Shown here: positions 17,213 through 27,279 of the stretch, piece after piece
Layout: each line of letters starts with the position of its first letter
Position numbering within the stretch: the stretch's first letter is position 1
From: Betaproteobacteria bacterium Ga0077523
GTDB lineage: Bacteria; Pseudomonadota; Gammaproteobacteria; Burkholderiales; Ga0077523
NCBI GenBank assembly: GCA_001464695.1
Contig: LNDQ01000145.1
Span: 1 to 39,594, forward strand
Length of the DNA: 39,594 nt
Direction of reading: 5' to 3'
The notes under the pieces: generated by a model
Seen by the model: only the letters and a program-made list of their open reading frames with translations
Databases searched by the model: none
Told to the model about the DNA's origin: nothing
Translations under genes and position numbers: made by a program

Positions 17213-18484
17213 TCAGAAATTCATCTGGAACCATTCCTTCATCCGCTGGAACACCTGCTGAAAACTGCCGGAGTTCAACTTGGTGAGTTCGCGCCGGCGG
17301 TGCTGGTCGTGTGCCGCCATCAGCAGACCCACGCCGGTGGAGAAGCGGGGGCTGCGGATCACTTCCGACAGTGGCCCTGCGTAAGTGGGAAGTCCGAGAC
17401 GCACCGGCATGTGGAACACCTCTTCGCCGAGTTCCACCATGCCTTGCATTGCCGCACTGCCGCCGGTGATGACCACGCCCGAGGACAGCAGGTCTTCATA
17501 GCCGCTGCGACGCAGCTCTGCCTGCACCAATGAATAGAGTTCCTCGACGCGCGGCTCGATCACCTCGGCGAGCGTCTGGCGCGAGAGCTGCCTCGTGTGC
17601 CGATCGCCCACACCGGGCACCTCCACCATCTCCGCCGGGTTGGCGAGCTGGCGCAGCGCGCAGCCGTACTTGCGCTTGATCTCTTCGGCGTCCTTGGTCG
17701 GCGTGCGCAGCGCCATCGCGATGTCGTTGGTGATCTGATCACCGGCGATGGGAATCACCGCGGTGTGCCGGATCGCGCCTTGCGTGAACACCGCGATGTC
17801 CGCCGTACCACCGCCGATGTCCACGAGTGCGACACCGAGGTCCTTCTCGTCCTCGGACAGCGTCGCCATGGCGGAGGCCAGCGGCTGCAGGATGAGATCA
17901 CGCACTTCGAGGCCGCAACGCCGCACGCACTTCAGGATGTTCTGTGCCGCCGACACCGCACCGGTCACGATGTGCACCTTCACCTCGAGCCGCACGCCGC
18001 TCATGCCCATGGGTTCGCGCACGTCCTCCTGACCGTCGATCACGAACTCCTGGTTGAGCACGTGCAGGATCTGCTGGTCGGTCGGAATGTTGACCGCCTT
18101 CGCGGTCTCGATGACCCGATCGACGTCGAGCTGCGCCACCTCACGATCCTTGATCGCCACCATGCCGTGCGAGTTGAAGCTCTTGATGTGGCTGCCGGCG
18201 ATGCCGGTGTAGACGTCGCGAATCTTGCAGTCGGCCATGAGCTCGGCCTCTTCGAGCGCGCGCTGGATGGCGTTCACGGTCGACTCGATGTTGACGACGA
18301 CACCCTTCTTCAAACCGCGCGAGGGCGCGTTCCCGGTGCCGATCACCTGGAACATTCCGTCGGCAGTCGCTTCGGCGACGATGGCGACGATCTTCGAAGT
18401 CCCGATGTCGAGCCCGACGATCAGATTCTTCGCGTCCTTGCCCTTGCTCATCATCGTCATGCGCTTGTGTTCTGCGAGGTCCAT
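17213..18484 (-). CDS. ftsA: cell division protein FtsA
   Basis: A 423-residue actin-like ATPase that tethers FtsZ to the membrane. The phosphate 1 motif NLIVGLDIGTSKIVAIVAE lies near residue 20, the 1C domain follows, and the phosphate 2 motif ALVDIGGGTADIAVF and the adenosine motif SGVVITGGSAAMQGM are clear. The C-terminal amphipathic helix VFQRMKEWFQMNF is the membrane anchor. I keep ATG 18484 because AGGAG and AGAGG lie just upstream. Internal ATGs at codons 9, 11 and 12 would remove a short non-conserved leader. It follows ftsQ after 17 bp. Confidence 0.97.
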   Translation of the reverse strand: MDLAEHKRMTMMSKGKDAKNLIVGLDIGTSKIVAIVAEATADGMFQVIGTGNAPSRGLKKGVVVNIESTVNAIQRALEEAELMADCKIRDVYTGIAGSHIKSFNSHGMVAIKDREVAQLDVDRVIETAKAVNIPTDQQILHVLNQEFVIDGQEDVREPMGMSGVRLEVKVHIVTGAVSAAQNILKCVRRCGLEVRDLILQPLASAMATLSEDEKDLGVALVDIGGGTADIAVFTQGAIRHTAVIPIAGDQITNDIAMALRTPTKDAEEIKRKYGCALRQLANPAEMVEVPGVGDRHTRQLSRQTLAEVIEPRVEELYSLVQAELRRSGYEDLLSSGVVITGGSAAMQGMVELGEEVFHMPVRLGLPTYAGPLSEVIRSPRFSTGVGLLMAAHDQHRRRELTKLNSGSFQQVFQRMKEWFQMNF

Positions 18485-18501
18485 CGCCTCTTTCTCCTAA
18501 G

Positions 18502-19224
18502 TCAGGCTTTCGTGTTGCCGGTCCATTTGAGGTCTCGCACCCGCACCGCGAAACCGTTCGGATAGCGCAGATCCACCACTGCAGGCGGTTCACGCATCAA
18601 CGCGACACTCGTTGCGTACGCGCCTGCGAACTTCTCGAGCCTCGCCACCACCTGTTCCCGGCCGAGTTCGAGCGTCATGCCATCGGCCAGACGCACGCGC
18701 CAGGCTCGCCGGGCCGACAGGTTGACTTCCGCCACCTTCTTGCCCACCGGTGCCAGCAGTTGCTGAAATCGTGTGTAGTTGTCCGCGAGATCGTGCGATG
18801 CCTCCTTCGGGCCGGTGAACACCGGCAGGCGCGCGTCGCTTGCCGCCTCGAACACTTCGCCGAAGGTATTCACGAGCCCTTCGTCGCCCCAGCGCGCGAG
18901 TGCCACGTGTTCTTCGAGCGCCACTTCGAGGCGGTCTGGCCAGTGCCGGCGGACGTTGACCCGCCGGACCCACGGCAGCTTCTCGAACGCCCCACGCGAG
19001 CCGTCCAGATTGATGGTGAAGAAGTTGCCCTTGAGTTCGTTGCGCACCACGGTTTCGATCTGGTCGCGCGTGACGTGCGACACCTCGCCCAGCACCTTCA
19101 CTTCGCGCACCGGAAAGATCGGCAGATGGATCGCGATGATCAGCACCATGTACATGAGTGCCACGATCGCGAGCCCGTAGAGCAGGTTCGCCGCCGCTGT
19201 CAGGAGCTCGGGCCTATCCCACAT
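18502..19224 (-). CDS. ftsQ: cell division protein FtsQ
   Basis: A 240-residue bitopic protein. A short cytoplasmic N-terminus is followed by a transmembrane helix (residues about 14-35, [18 protein letters not shown]). The POTRA domain comes next ([20 protein letters not shown], about 38-105, then the beta domain to about 225). FtsQ forms a complex with FtsL and FtsB and recruits later division proteins. The start at ATG 19224 overlaps the end of ddlB by 11 bp. ftsB is not in the window, as is usual. Confidence 0.94.
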   Translation of the reverse strand: MWDRPELLTAAANLLYGLAIVALMYMVLIIAIHLPIFPVREVKVLGEVSHVTRDQIETVVRNELKGNFFTINLDGSRGAFEKLPWVRRVNVRRHWPDRLEVALEEHVALARWGDEGLVNTFGEVFEAASDARLPVFTGPKEASHDLADNYTRFQQLLAPVGKKVAEVNLSARRAWRVRLADGMTLELGREQVVARLEKFAGAYATSVALMREPPAVVDLRYPNGFAVRVRDLKWTGNTKA

Positions 19225-20125
19225 GCGCGAGCTCCAGGATGCGCACCACCAGAGCGTCGAAGTCCATGCCCGCCGCCTTCGCCGCCATGGGAACCAGGCT
19301 GTGACCCGTCATGCCGGGGGAGGTGTTCATTTCGAGCAGGGACACCGAACCGTCCTTGCGTCGGATCAGGTCAGCACGTCCCCAGCCTTCGCAGCCGAGC
19401 GCTTCCACCGAACGCATCACGAGCGCCCGGATCTCGCGCTCCTTCGCGGCCGGCAGGCCGCACGGGCAGATGTACTTGGTCTCGTCGCTGAAATACTTGT
19501 TCTGGTAGTCGTAGTTGCCATGCGGTGCTTCGATGCGGATGAGCGGCAAGGCCTGGTCGCCGACGAAGCTCGCAGTCAATTCTTCGCCCGCAACGAACTC
19601 CTCTGCCAGCACCATGGGATCGTGCTTGACCGCCAGCGCGTAGGCCTGCGGCAGCTGAGACGCCTTCGTCACCTTGGTGAGACCGATGGTGGAACCCTCC
19701 CGTGCCGGCTTCACGATGAGCGGCAGACCGAGACTCGCAGCGACCTTCTTCCATCGGCTGCCCGCGTGCAGCACCTCGAAGCGCGGCGTCGGGATACCGC
19801 ATGCGATCCACACGAGCTTGGTGCGGACCTTGTCCATCGCGAGCGCCGACGCCATCACACCGCTACCGGTATAGGGAATGCCCATCAGCTCGAGCGCGCC
19901 CTGCACCGTGCCGTCCTCGCCATAGCGTCCATGCAATGCGATGAACACGCGATCGTAGCCGTCGCGCTTCACCTCGAAGATGTCGCGTTCCGCGGGATCG
20001 AAGGCGTGTGCGTCCACCCCGGCGCGGCGCAGGCCCGCCAGCACTGCGGTACCGGACATGAGCGAGATCTCGCGTTCGGCGGAACGTCCGCCGAAGAGCA
20101 CTGCGACCTTGCCGAAGCGCTTCAC
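19214..20125 (-). CDS. ddlB: D-alanine--D-alanine ligase
   Basis: A 303-residue ATP-grasp enzyme that makes D-Ala-D-Ala for the UDP-MurNAc pentapeptide. Visible motifs are [16 protein letters not shown], the [12 protein letters not shown] loop, [13 protein letters not shown], the [15 protein letters not shown] strand and the catalytic segment [15 protein letters not shown]. The size fits the DdlB subfamily that lives in dcw clusters. Its start overlaps the murB stop by 4 bp (ATGA). Confidence 0.96.
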   Translation of the reverse strand: MKRFGKVAVLFGGRSAEREISLMSGTAVLAGLRRAGVDAHAFDPAERDIFEVKRDGYDRVFIALHGRYGEDGTVQGALELMGIPYTGSGVMASALAMDKVRTKLVWIACGIPTPRFEVLHAGSRWKKVAASLGLPLIVKPAREGSTIGLTKVTKASQLPQAYALAVKHDPMVLAEEFVAGEELTASFVGDQALPLIRIEAPHGNYDYQNKYFSDETKYICPCGLPAAKEREIRALVMRSVEALGCEGWGRADLIRRKDGSVSLLEMNTSPGMTGHSLVPMAAKAAGMDFDALVVRILELAHVG

Positions 20126-21060
20126 AGCGGCTCTCCAATCACCCGAACCTCCGGCTCCAACACCACCCCCCGCTCGCGCAGCACGGTCTCGCGCACCTCC
20201 TGAATCAATTGCTCGATCTCCGATCCACGGGCATGGCCCACGTTGACGATGAAATTCGCGTGCTTCGGCGACACCATCGCGTCGCCGATGCGATAGCCCT
20301 TGAGTTCACAGGACTCGATCAGGCGCGCCGCGTGGTCGCCGGGCGGATTGCGAAACACCGATCCGGCATTCGGCAGGTTGAGCGGTTGCGAAGCGATGCG
20401 GCGCGACAGCAACTCCTTGATCTTCACGCGTGCAGCCTGGCCATCGCCCTTGGGAAAGCGGAACCACGCCGCGGCGAACCACTCCTCGCGGTGGGCGGCG
20501 GCCGCCGAGGCCTCGGGTGCGAGTTCGCAATGCCGGTACCCGATCAGATACTCGCCGGGTTCGCGCTCGATCAGCGTGCCGGTGCGATCGATGGTCAAGA
20601 CCTTGGCTACCCGACCCCACGTCTCCGCTCCGTAGCAGCCCGCATTCATTGCCAGCGCACCACCGACGGTTCCGGGAATGCCCGAGAGAAATTCGGCACC
20701 GGCATAGTCGTGCGTGGCCGCGAACCGCGACACCTTCGGGCTCGCGATGCCTGCTTCGGCGTAGATCAAGCCGGCGGCGGTAATCTCGAGACGCTTCAGC
20801 GCACCGTGGGTGAACACCACCGTGCCGCGCACGCCGCCATCGCGCACCAGCAGATTGCTGCCGAGCCCCACCAGGTGCACCGGCTCGTCCTTCGGAATCG
20901 TCGACAGGAATACGCGCAGATCGTCGAGGTCGGCCGGGATGTAGGCCCGGTCGGCCGTGCCGCCGGCACGCCAGCTCGTGTGGCGACTCATGGGTTCGTC
21001 ATGCCGAAACTCGCCGCGCAACCCGTGCCCCGCAATCCTGAGAACCTCGGTCATGTCCAT
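20122..21060 (-). CDS. murB: UDP-N-acetylenolpyruvoylglucosamine reductase
   Basis: A 312-residue FAD enzyme that reduces UDP-GlcNAc-enolpyruvate to UDP-MurNAc. The FAD-binding segment [36 protein letters not shown] and the IGYRHCEL segment are seen. The NAGSVFRNP motif supplies the catalytic Ser, and the [11 protein letters not shown] end is present. These features fit the type I/IIa family. ATG 21060 is 3 bp after the murC stop (ATG 21054 is an alternative). The stop overlaps ddlB by 4 bp. Confidence 0.96.
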   Translation of the reverse strand: MDMTEVLRIAGHGLRGEFRHDEPMSRHTSWRAGGTADRAYIPADLDDLRVFLSTIPKDEPVHLVGLGSNLLVRDGGVRGTVVFTHGALKRLEITAAGLIYAEAGIASPKVSRFAATHDYAGAEFLSGIPGTVGGALAMNAGCYGAETWGRVAKVLTIDRTGTLIEREPGEYLIGYRHCELAPEASAAAAHREEWFAAAWFRFPKGDGQAARVKIKELLSRRIASQPLNLPNAGSVFRNPPGDHAARLIESCELKGYRIGDAMVSPKHANFIVNVGHARGSEIEQLIQEVRETVLRERGVVLEPEVRVIGEPL

Positions 21061-21063
21061 CGA

Positions 21064-22467
21064 TCAACTCGCGGACGCCTCGTGCATGGTCATCGCGGGC
21101 ACCTGCCCGATCGACCCGGCACCCATCGTCACCACCACGTCGCCCGGCTGTGCCGCCGCGAGAATCGCCGCGGGCAGTTCCTTCCAGTCCTCCACGAAGA
21201 TCGGCTCCACCTTGCCGAGCACGCGGATCGCGCGCGCGAGCGAGCGGCCGTCGGCGGCGACGATGGGTGCTTCGCCGGCCGCATACACCTCGGTCAGCAG
21301 CAACGCATCCACCGAAGACAGTACCTTCACGAAGTCCTCGAACACGTCGCGCGTGCGCGTGTAGCGATGGGGCTGGAACGCGAGCACCAGCCGCCGGCCG
21401 GGAAAAGCGCCACGCGCGGCAGCGAGCGTTGCGGCCATTTCGGCCGGGTGATGGCCGTAATCGTCGATCAGCGTGAAGCTGCCGCCGGGGAGCTTCACTT
21501 CGCCGTAGCGCTGGAACCGCCGGCCGACGCCACGGAACTCGGCCAGCGCCTTCCCGATCGCCGCATCGGATGCGCCGACCTCCATACCGACCGAGATCGC
21601 AGCCAACGCGTTCTGCACGTTGTGCACCCCCGGCAGGTTGAGGGTGACGTCGAAACTGCGCGCGGCGCCGCCGTTGGCGGCGCAGTGCACGCGAAAGCGC
21701 ATGCGGCCGCCTTCGTGGACGATGTCGGAAGCCCGGATCTGCGCGTCCTCGGACAACCCGTAGGTCGTGACCGGCTTGGTGATGAACGGGATGATGCTGC
21801 GCACGTTGGCGTCGTCGACGCACAGCACTGCCATGCCGTAGAAGGGCAGGCGCTGCACGAAGTCCACGAACGCCTGCCGCAGGCGCGCGAAATCGTGGCC
21901 GTACGTTTCCATGTGATCGGCATCGATGTTCGTGATGACCGACAGCACCGGCTGCAGATACAGGAACGAGGCGTCCGATTCATCCGCCTCGGCGACGATG
22001 AACTCGCCGCTGCCCAGTTGTGCGTGCGAACCCGCGGCTTCGAGCCGGCCGCCGATCACGAACGTCGGATCCATACCGGCCTCCGCGAGCACGCTCGCGA
22101 CCAGGCTGGTGGTGGTGGTCTTGCCGTGCGTTCCCGCCACGGCGATGCCCTGGCGCAGGCGCATCAATTCCGCCAGCATCAGTGCACGCGGGACCACCGG
22201 GATACGCTTCGCCCGTGCGGTCGCCACCTCGACGTTGTCGGCTTTCACCGCGGTGGACGTGACCACGGCATCGGCGCCGTTGATGTTGGCCGCCTCGTGG
22301 CCGACTTTCACGGTGGCGCCCAGGCGCACCAGGCGCTGCGTGACGGAGTTCTCCGACAGGTCCGACCCGCTCACCTGATAGCCGAGGTTGAGCAGCACCT
22401 CGGCGATGCCGCTCATGCCCGAGCCGCCGATGCCGACGAAGTGCACGTGCTTCACCTTGTGCTTCAT
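21064..22467 (-). CDS. murC: UDP-N-acetylmuramate--L-alanine ligase
   Basis: A 467-residue Mur ligase that adds L-Ala to UDP-MurNAc. The N-terminal UDP-binding motif [18 protein letters not shown] begins near residue 8, the ATP P-loop GTHGKTTTT is at 112-120, and [15 protein letters not shown] and the C-terminal FQPHRYTRT motif complete the family pattern. The length is normal and the frame is unbroken. ATG 22467 overlaps the murG TGA by 4 bp, indicating coupled translation. Confidence 0.97.
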   Translation of the reverse strand: MKHKVKHVHFVGIGGSGMSGIAEVLLNLGYQVSGSDLSENSVTQRLVRLGATVKVGHEAANINGADAVVTSTAVKADNVEVATARAKRIPVVPRALMLAELMRLRQGIAVAGTHGKTTTTSLVASVLAEAGMDPTFVIGGRLEAAGSHAQLGSGEFIVAEADESDASFLYLQPVLSVITNIDADHMETYGHDFARLRQAFVDFVQRLPFYGMAVLCVDDANVRSIIPFITKPVTTYGLSEDAQIRASDIVHEGGRMRFRVHCAANGGAARSFDVTLNLPGVHNVQNALAAISVGMEVGASDAAIGKALAEFRGVGRRFQRYGEVKLPGGSFTLIDDYGHHPAEMAATLAAARGAFPGRRLVLAFQPHRYTRTRDVFEDFVKVLSSVDALLLTEVYAAGEAPIVAADGRSLARAIRVLGKVEPIFVEDWKELPAAILAAAQPGDVVVTMGAGSIGQVPAMTMHEASAS

Positions 22468-23488
22468 CGGGCCAGCTCCACGCAGGCGTCCGCCACGCGG
22501 CGCGCCGCATCCGGCTTGGCGAGAGCGCGCGCTTTCTGCGCCATGTCGAGCAGGGCGTCGCGGGTGAAACCGCGAATGAGATCGGCCAGCCGTTGCGGCG
22601 TGAACTCCGGTTGCGGCAGCAGCACGGCCGCGCCGGACCCCGCGAGAAAGCGGGCGTTGGCGCTCTGGTGATCACGCCGACCGTCGACACTTCCGACACG
22701 GTGAGTGCCCCGGCGCGGCAGATCACGAAATCCGCTTCCCCGAGCGCCCGTGCCATGTCGTCGATGAAGGCCACGCACTCGCCTTCGACGCCGGCGGCCG
22801 CATAGTTCGCCCTGAGCGCATCGATCTGCTTCGCGCCCGACTGGTGCAGTACCGAGGGGCGGCGTTCGGCCTCCAGCTTCGCGAGCGCCTTCGGCACCAC
22901 GTCGTTCAGCACCATGGCGCCGAGGCTGCCGCCAACCACCAGCAGCCGCAGGCGACCTTCGCGCGCGGCGAATCGATGCGCCGGATCGGCGAGAGCGGCG
23001 ATGTCGGCGCGGATCGGGTTGCCGGTCCACTCCGCCTGCTTCAGCGTATCCGGGAACCCGGTCATGCGCCGATCGGCCACACCCGCCAGCACCTTGTTCG
23101 CGAGGCCGGCGATCGCATTCTGTTCGTGCAGCAGCAGCGGTCGACCGAACAGGGCCGCCATCATGCCGCCGGGGAACGAGATGTAACCGCCCATCCCCAG
23201 CACCACATCGGGGCGGACGCGGAATATGACGCGCGCGCACTGCCAGAACGCGATCAGCAGATTGAGCGGCAACAGGGCCGCACGCACCAGACCCTTGCCG
23301 CGCAAGCCGGCGAAGCGGATGAACTCGACCGGGTAGCCGCGCTTCGGCACCAGGTCCGCTTCCATGCCGGCACGCGAACCGAGCCATACGACCTTCCAAC
23401 CTCGATCGCGCAGATGATCCGCGACGGCAAGCGCCGGAAACACATGCCCTCCGGTACCGCCGGCCATGATGAGGATGGTGCGGCTCAT
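22464..23488 (-). CDS. murG: lipid II synthase glycosyltransferase MurG, apparent frameshift near 22674
   Basis: MurG transfers GlcNAc to lipid I at the inner face of the membrane. The start at ATG 23488 overlaps the ftsW stop (ATGA) and gives [20 protein letters not shown]. Other motifs are [31 protein letters not shown] and VVGGSLGA. After about residue 272 ([15 protein letters not shown]) the family's next segment, which holds the VP-Y/F-PHAVDD motif, is missing. The sequence resumes one frame over at 22673 with [19 protein letters not shown] and runs 69 residues to the stop. About 12-13 codons are absent, with a length of 3n+1 bp (about 37 bp). Because murG is essential, missing sequence in the assembly is more likely than true loss. 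Confidence 0.93.
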
Positions 23489-24645
23489 ACGCTCCGCCCC
23501 CGCATCAGCTCGCGATTCTCCCAATCCACGCGAAGCAGAATCGCGAGCCCGGCGAGATTGGCGACGATACCGCTGCCCCCGAACGACAACAGCGGCAGCG
23601 TGAGCCCCTTGGTGGGCAGCACGCCCATGTTGACACCCATGTTGATGAGCGCCTGGGTGCCGATCCACAACCCGATGCCCTGCGCCACGAGGGCCGAGTA
23701 GTAGCGCTCGAGTCTGGCGGCCTGGCTGCCGATGGAGAACGCGCGCAGCACCAGCCACGCGAACAATCCGAGCACGACGATGACGCCGGTGAAGCCGAGT
23801 TCTTCGGCGATCACCGCCAGCAGGAAATCGGTGTGCGCTTCGGGCAGATAGAAGAGCTTCTCGACGCTGGCGCCGAGCCCCACGCCGAACCATTCGCCAC
23901 GGCCGAACGCGATGAGCGCGTGCGACAGCTGGTAGCCCTTGCCGTAGGGATCGGACCACGGGTCGAGAAAACCGGCCACGCGTTGCAGCCGGTAGGGCGA
24001 GGTCCAGATGAGAACCACGAAGCCGACCACGAGCAGCACGATGAGTGCGGCGAACAGGCGCCAGTTCATGCCACCCAAGAACAGGATGCCCATCGCGATC
24101 ACCGTGATCACGGCGAACGCACCGAAATCCGGTTCCATCAGCAGCAGGGCCCCGACGAACAGCATCACGCCGAACAGCGGCATGAACCCCTTGCGGAAGC
24201 TGCCCATGTGAGCGGCCTTGCGCACCGTGTAGTCGGCGGCATAGAGCACGACGAACAGCTTCACCAGTTCGGAAGGCTGGAAGCCGATGCCGAAGAAGCG
24301 CAACCAGCGCTGGCTGCCGTTCACTTCGCGCCCGATGCCGGGAATCAGCACCACGATCAGCAGGAAGGCGCCGAACGTGAACAGATAGGGGGCCGCCTGC
24401 TGCCACAGTCGCATCGGAAACTGGAACGCGACCAGCGCGGCAACCAGGCTCACCACCAGGAATCCGGCGTGACGCACCAGGAAGTACTGCGGCTGGAAAC
24501 TGCTAAGACGGCTGCCTTCCGCCATGGCGATGGAGGCGGAGTACACCATCACCAGGCCGATCGCGAGCAGCAACACGGTCGACCAGACGAGCGACTCGTC
24601 GTACAGCGGCAGGCGCGAGGGTCGTTTCAGCGCGGCGTAGAGCAC
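23485..24645 (-). CDS. ftsW: septal peptidoglycan polymerase FtsW (SEDS family)
   Basis: A 386-residue polytopic membrane protein with about ten hydrophobic helices. SEDS glycosyltransferases polymerise lipid II with a class B PBP partner, here FtsI. The family motifs [43 protein letters not shown], the large extracytoplasmic loop with [12 protein letters not shown] and [19 protein letters not shown], and [13 protein letters not shown] are intact. GTG 24645 is chosen because GGGGAGG lies 5-6 bp upstream. The longer frame to 24729 lies inside murD. It overlaps murD by 19 bp and murG by 4 bp. Confidence 0.94.
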   Translation of the reverse strand: MLYAALKRPSRLPLYDESLVWSTVLLLAIGLVMVYSASIAMAEGSRLSSFQPQYFLVRHAGFLVVSLVAALVAFQFPMRLWQQAAPYLFTFGAFLLIVVLIPGIGREVNGSQRWLRFFGIGFQPSELVKLFVVLYAADYTVRKAAHMGSFRKGFMPLFGVMLFVGALLLMEPDFGAFAVITVIAMGILFLGGMNWRLFAALIVLLVVGFVVLIWTSPYRLQRVAGFLDPWSDPYGKGYQLSHALIAFGRGEWFGVGLGASVEKLFYLPEAHTDFLLAVIAEELGFTGVIVVLGLFAWLVLRAFSIGSQAARLERYYSALVAQGIGLWIGTQALINMGVNMGVLPTKGLTLPLLSFGGSGIVANLAGLAILLRVDWENRELMRGRSV

Positions 24646-26033
24646 GCAGCCTCCCCGAGTCGTTGCACTGCGGCGCGAAAGACGTCGGCCCGGTGCTCGT
24701 AGTTGCGGAACATGTCGAAGCTCGCGCACGCGGGCGACAGCATCACCGCGTCACCCGGTTCGGATACTCGAAAGGCGCTGTCCACGGCCTCGTCCATGTC
24801 GGCCGCTCGATGCAGCGGAACGCCGGTTGCGGCCAGAGCGCCCGCGATGGCCTCGCCGTCACGGCCGATCAGCACCACCGCCCGCGCGTGCCCGGCCACC
24901 GCCGGTGCGAGCGGAGCGAAGTCCTGCCCCTTGCCGTCGCCGCCGGCGATCAGCACGACGAGCTCGGCCATGCCGTTCAGTGCCGCCACCGTCGCGCCGA
25001 CATTGGTACCCTTCGAATCATCGTAGAAGCGACGGCCGGCGATCTCGGCCACCAGTTGCACGCGATGCGGCAGGCCTTCGAATTTCTCGAGCACCGGTGC
25101 CAGCGCGGCGTACTCGAGACCGATGGCCCGTGCGAGTGCCAGCGCCGCAAGGGCGTTGGCGGCGTTGTGCAACCCGGCTATCCGCAGTTTGGCGACCGGC
25201 AGGATGCGCTGCGCGCCTTGCGCCAGGTGATCGGCACCATTGCGCAGCAGGCCCCACTCCCGATCGCCACTCGGTGCGCCGAGTCCGAACGACCAGACCG
25301 GAGCGTCGGCCCGAGCCATGCCGACCGTGCGCGGATCGTCGCGATTGACCACCTGCACTTCGGTCCCGATGAAGATCCGTGCTTTCGCCGCGGCGTAGTC
25401 GTCCATGCCGCGATAGCGATCGAGATGATCCTCGGACAGGTTGAGCACCACCGCCGCATCGGGTCGCAGGCTCGTGGTGGTTTCGAGCTGGAAGCTCGAC
25501 AGCTCGAGCACGATCGCCTGGGGCCAGGCCCGTTGGCCCGACTCGATCTGTGCAAGCGCATCGAGAACGGGCAGGCCGATGTTGCCGGCGACGAGAGTCT
25601 CGAGACCCGCCCCGCGGCACAAGGCACCGGTCATTTCCGTGACGGTGCTCTTGCCGTTGGAGCCGGTGATCGCGAGCACCTTCGGCCGCGGCAATGACTG
25701 CTGCCGCGCGTTCGAGGCGAGGGCGCGGGCGAAGAGCTCGATGTCGCCGACGACCTCGATTCGACGGGCGATGGCTGCTTGAATCTGCGGCTCGGCGAGT
25801 GGTACGCCCGGGCTCGCGGCAACGAGATCGACTTGGTGGAAGCTCGCGCCGCGGAACGGACCGAGATCTACGGCAAGTTGCGGGAACTCACGCCGCACCG
25901 CATCGAGGCCGGGCGGTTCGGCACGGGAGTCAGCCGCGCGCACGATCGCCCCGTGGGCCGTGAGCCAGCGGATCATCGACGCCCCGGTGAGTCCGAGGCC
26001 GAGCACGAGGACGCGTTTGCCAGAGACGTTCAT
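24627..26033 (-). CDS. murD: UDP-N-acetylmuramoyl-L-alanine--D-glutamate ligase
   Basis: A 468-residue Mur ligase that adds D-Glu. Features are the N-terminal [17 protein letters not shown], the P-loop [13 protein letters not shown] near residue 118, [21 protein letters not shown], the FEGLPHRVQ and YDDSKGTN motifs, and the C-terminal [14 protein letters not shown] 26033 lies inside a 66-bp duplicate of the mraY 3' end and overlaps a TGA (ATGA). The original mraY-murD junction is therefore reproduced 164 bp downstream of the real mraY stop. ftsW begins before this gene ends. Confidence 0.96.
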   Translation of the reverse strand: MNVSGKRVLVLGLGLTGASMIRWLTAHGAIVRAADSRAEPPGLDAVRREFPQLAVDLGPFRGASFHQVDLVAASPGVPLAEPQIQAAIARRIEVVGDIELFARALASNARQQSLPRPKVLAITGSNGKSTVTEMTGALCRGAGLETLVAGNIGLPVLDALAQIESGQRAWPQAIVLELSSFQLETTTSLRPDAAVVLNLSEDHLDRYRGMDDYAAAKARIFIGTEVQVVNRDDPRTVGMARADAPVWSFGLGAPSGDREWGLLRNGADHLAQGAQRILPVAKLRIAGLHNAANALAALALARAIGLEYAALAPVLEKFEGLPHRVQLVAEIAGRRFYDDSKGTNVGATVAALNGMAELVVLIAGGDGKGQDFAPLAPAVAGHARAVVLIGRDGEAIAGALAATGVPLHRAADMDEAVDSAFRVSEPGDAVMLSPACASFDMFRNYEHRADVFRAAVQRLGEAACSTPR

Positions 26034-26095
26034 CGCAGTTTCAGCGTCGAAAGCCCGAACAGGACCAGCATCATCGTGATGATCCAGAACCGCAC
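26030..26095. repeat. 66-bp direct repeat, murD-side copy of the mraY 3' end
   Basis: This segment matches 26194-26259 at 64 of 66 positions, with a repeat period of 164 bp. The two differences are TCG versus TCC and ACG versus ACA in the MraY reading frame, both synonymous (Ser, Thr). It contains the murD start codon at one end. Confidence 0.95.
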
Positions 26096-26197
26096 TGGCA
26101 GGTTCTGGTCTCGGCCGCGCGCAAGCGCGCTTAACCGGCGTGGAACGCCGGTTAGCCTCGCCCGAACCTGCCTCGTCGTGCTCGTCTCTTCGCTCAT
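26030..26197 (-). CDS. possible 55-residue small membrane protein made by duplication of the mraY tail
   Basis: A short open frame between mraY and murD. ATG 26197 overlaps the mraY TGA, and TGA 26032-26030 overlaps the murD ATG, both as ATGA. The product would have a basic N-terminal half ([20 protein letters not shown], then [14 protein letters not shown]). It continues with [20 protein letters not shown], which is the last MraY helix read in the MraY frame. The first half uses TTA, CTA, AGG and CGA codons that are scarce in neighbouring genes. It could be a chance frame in a GC-rich insert, but both coupling sites and the MraY frame are kept. No homologue is known to me. Confidence 0.4.
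   Translation of the reverse strand: MSEETSTTRQVRARLTGVPRRLSALARGRDQNLPVRFWIITMMLVLFGLSTLKLR
26097..26172. repeat. nested palindromic element between mraY and murD
   Basis: Three nested or adjacent inverted repeats: GGCAGGTTC (26097-26105) with GAACCTGCC (26164-26172), GCGCGC (26117-26122) with GCGCGC (26125-26130), and TAACCGGCGT (26132-26141) with ACGCCGGTTA (26145-26154) around a 3-bp loop. The outer arms bound a 76-bp element like a REP sequence or small MITE. It sits between the two 66-bp repeats. No terminal target duplication other than those repeats was seen. Confidence 0.6.
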
Positions 26198-26259
26198 CGC
26201 AGTTTCAGTGTGGAAAGCCCGAACAGGACCAGCATCATCGTGATGATCCAGAACCGCAC
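26194..26259. repeat. 66-bp direct repeat, copy inside the mraY 3' end
   Basis: This is the genuine 3' end of mraY ([20 protein letters not shown] and the stop) and partner of 26030-26095. The identity breaks at 26260, where mraY continues and the other copy enters the palindromic element. Confidence 0.95.
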
Positions 26260-27279
26260 GACGACCTGGTTCTCCTTCCAGCCCTTCAATTCGTAGTGGT
26301 GATGCAATGGGGCCATGCGGAAGATGCGTTTGCCCGTCAGCTTGAATGAAGCCACCTGCAGCATCACCGACAGCGTCTCCACGACGAACACACCACCCAT
26401 GATGAACAGGACGATCTCCTGCCGGACGATGACCGCGATGGTGCCGAGCGCGGCGCCGAGTGCCAGCGCTCCCACGTCACCCATGAAGACTTCGGCGGGA
26501 TAGGCGTTGAACCACAGGAACGCGAGCCCGGCGCCGGCCATGGCCGCACACAGGACAGTCAGTTCGCCGGCACCCGGGATGTACGGAAAACCGAGGTACT
26601 TCGCGAACACCGTGTTGCCGGCGACATAGGCGAAGATGCCGAGCGCACTGCCCACCATCACGGTGGGCATGATCGCGAGGCCATCGAGACCATCGGTCAG
26701 GTTGACCGCGTTGGACGTGCCGACGATCACGAAGTAGGTGAGGATGATGAAACCGATGATCCCGAGCGGATAAGCGACGTGCTTGAAGAACGGGACGATC
26801 AACTGAGTCTCGGTGGGCAGCGTCGCAGAGAAGGCAAGGAACAGCGCGGCCGCCATGCCGATCACCGATTGCCAGAAATACTTGTAGCGTGCCGGCAGGC
26901 CCTTCGCGTTGCGGTACACGACCTTGCGATAGTCGTCGACCCAGCCGATCGCACCGAAACCGAAAGTGACGATCAGTACCACCCAGACGAAGCGGTTGGT
27001 GAGGTCGGCCCACAGCAGCGTCGCCACACCCATGGCCACGAGGATCAGCGCCCCGCCCATGGTGGGGGTGCCGGCCTTGGTGAGGTGGGTCTGCGGTCCG
27101 TCGTCGCGCACCGCCTGACCGATCTTGTAGGCGGTGAGCTTGCGGATCATCGTCGGTCCGACGACGAAGGAGATGGCGAGCGCCGTCATGGTCGCGAGCA
27201 CCGCCCGCAACGTGATGTAGCCGAACACGTTGAACGCGCGGATGTCCTGGGCAAGCCATTGGGCGAGAGCGTGCAGCAT
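26194..27279 (-). CDS. mraY: phospho-N-acetylmuramoyl-pentapeptide transferase MraY
   Basis: A 361-residue polytopic membrane enzyme that joins phospho-MurNAc-pentapeptide to undecaprenyl phosphate, making lipid I. About ten helices are seen. The active-site motifs are [25 protein letters not shown] with the Asp pair, [35 protein letters not shown] and the [13 protein letters not shown] histidine motif. The length equals the usual 360 aa. ATG 27279 overlaps the murF stop as TGATG. The last 22 codons are duplicated downstream, next to murD. Confidence 0.97.
   Translation of the reverse strand: MLHALAQWLAQDIRAFNVFGYITLRAVLATMTALAISFVVGPTMIRKLTAYKIGQAVRDDGPQTHLTKAGTPTMGGALILVAMGVATLLWADLTNRFVWVVLIVTFGFGAIGWVDDYRKVVYRNAKGLPARYKYFWQSVIGMAAALFLAFSATLPTETQLIVPFFKHVAYPLGIIGFIILTYFVIVGTSNAVNLTDGLDGLAIMPTVMVGSALGIFAYVAGNTVFAKYLGFPYIPGAGELTVLCAAMAGAGLAFLWFNAYPAEVFMGDVGALALGAALGTIAVIVRQEIVLFIMGGVFVVETLSVMLQVASFKLTGKRIFRMAPLHHHYELKGWKENQVVVRFWIITMMLVLFGLSTLKLR

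Noticed and set aside
22464..24406. Apparent long open frame joining ftsW antiphase sequence, murG and murC antiphase sequence
   Set aside because: It is an effect of the murG frameshift and GC-rich open frames. Only the murG part has family motifs.
26097..26172. Intrinsic terminator between mraY and murD
   Set aside because: The stems are strong but no T-run follows on the minus strand, and essential murD and later genes lie downstream, so read-through must occur.
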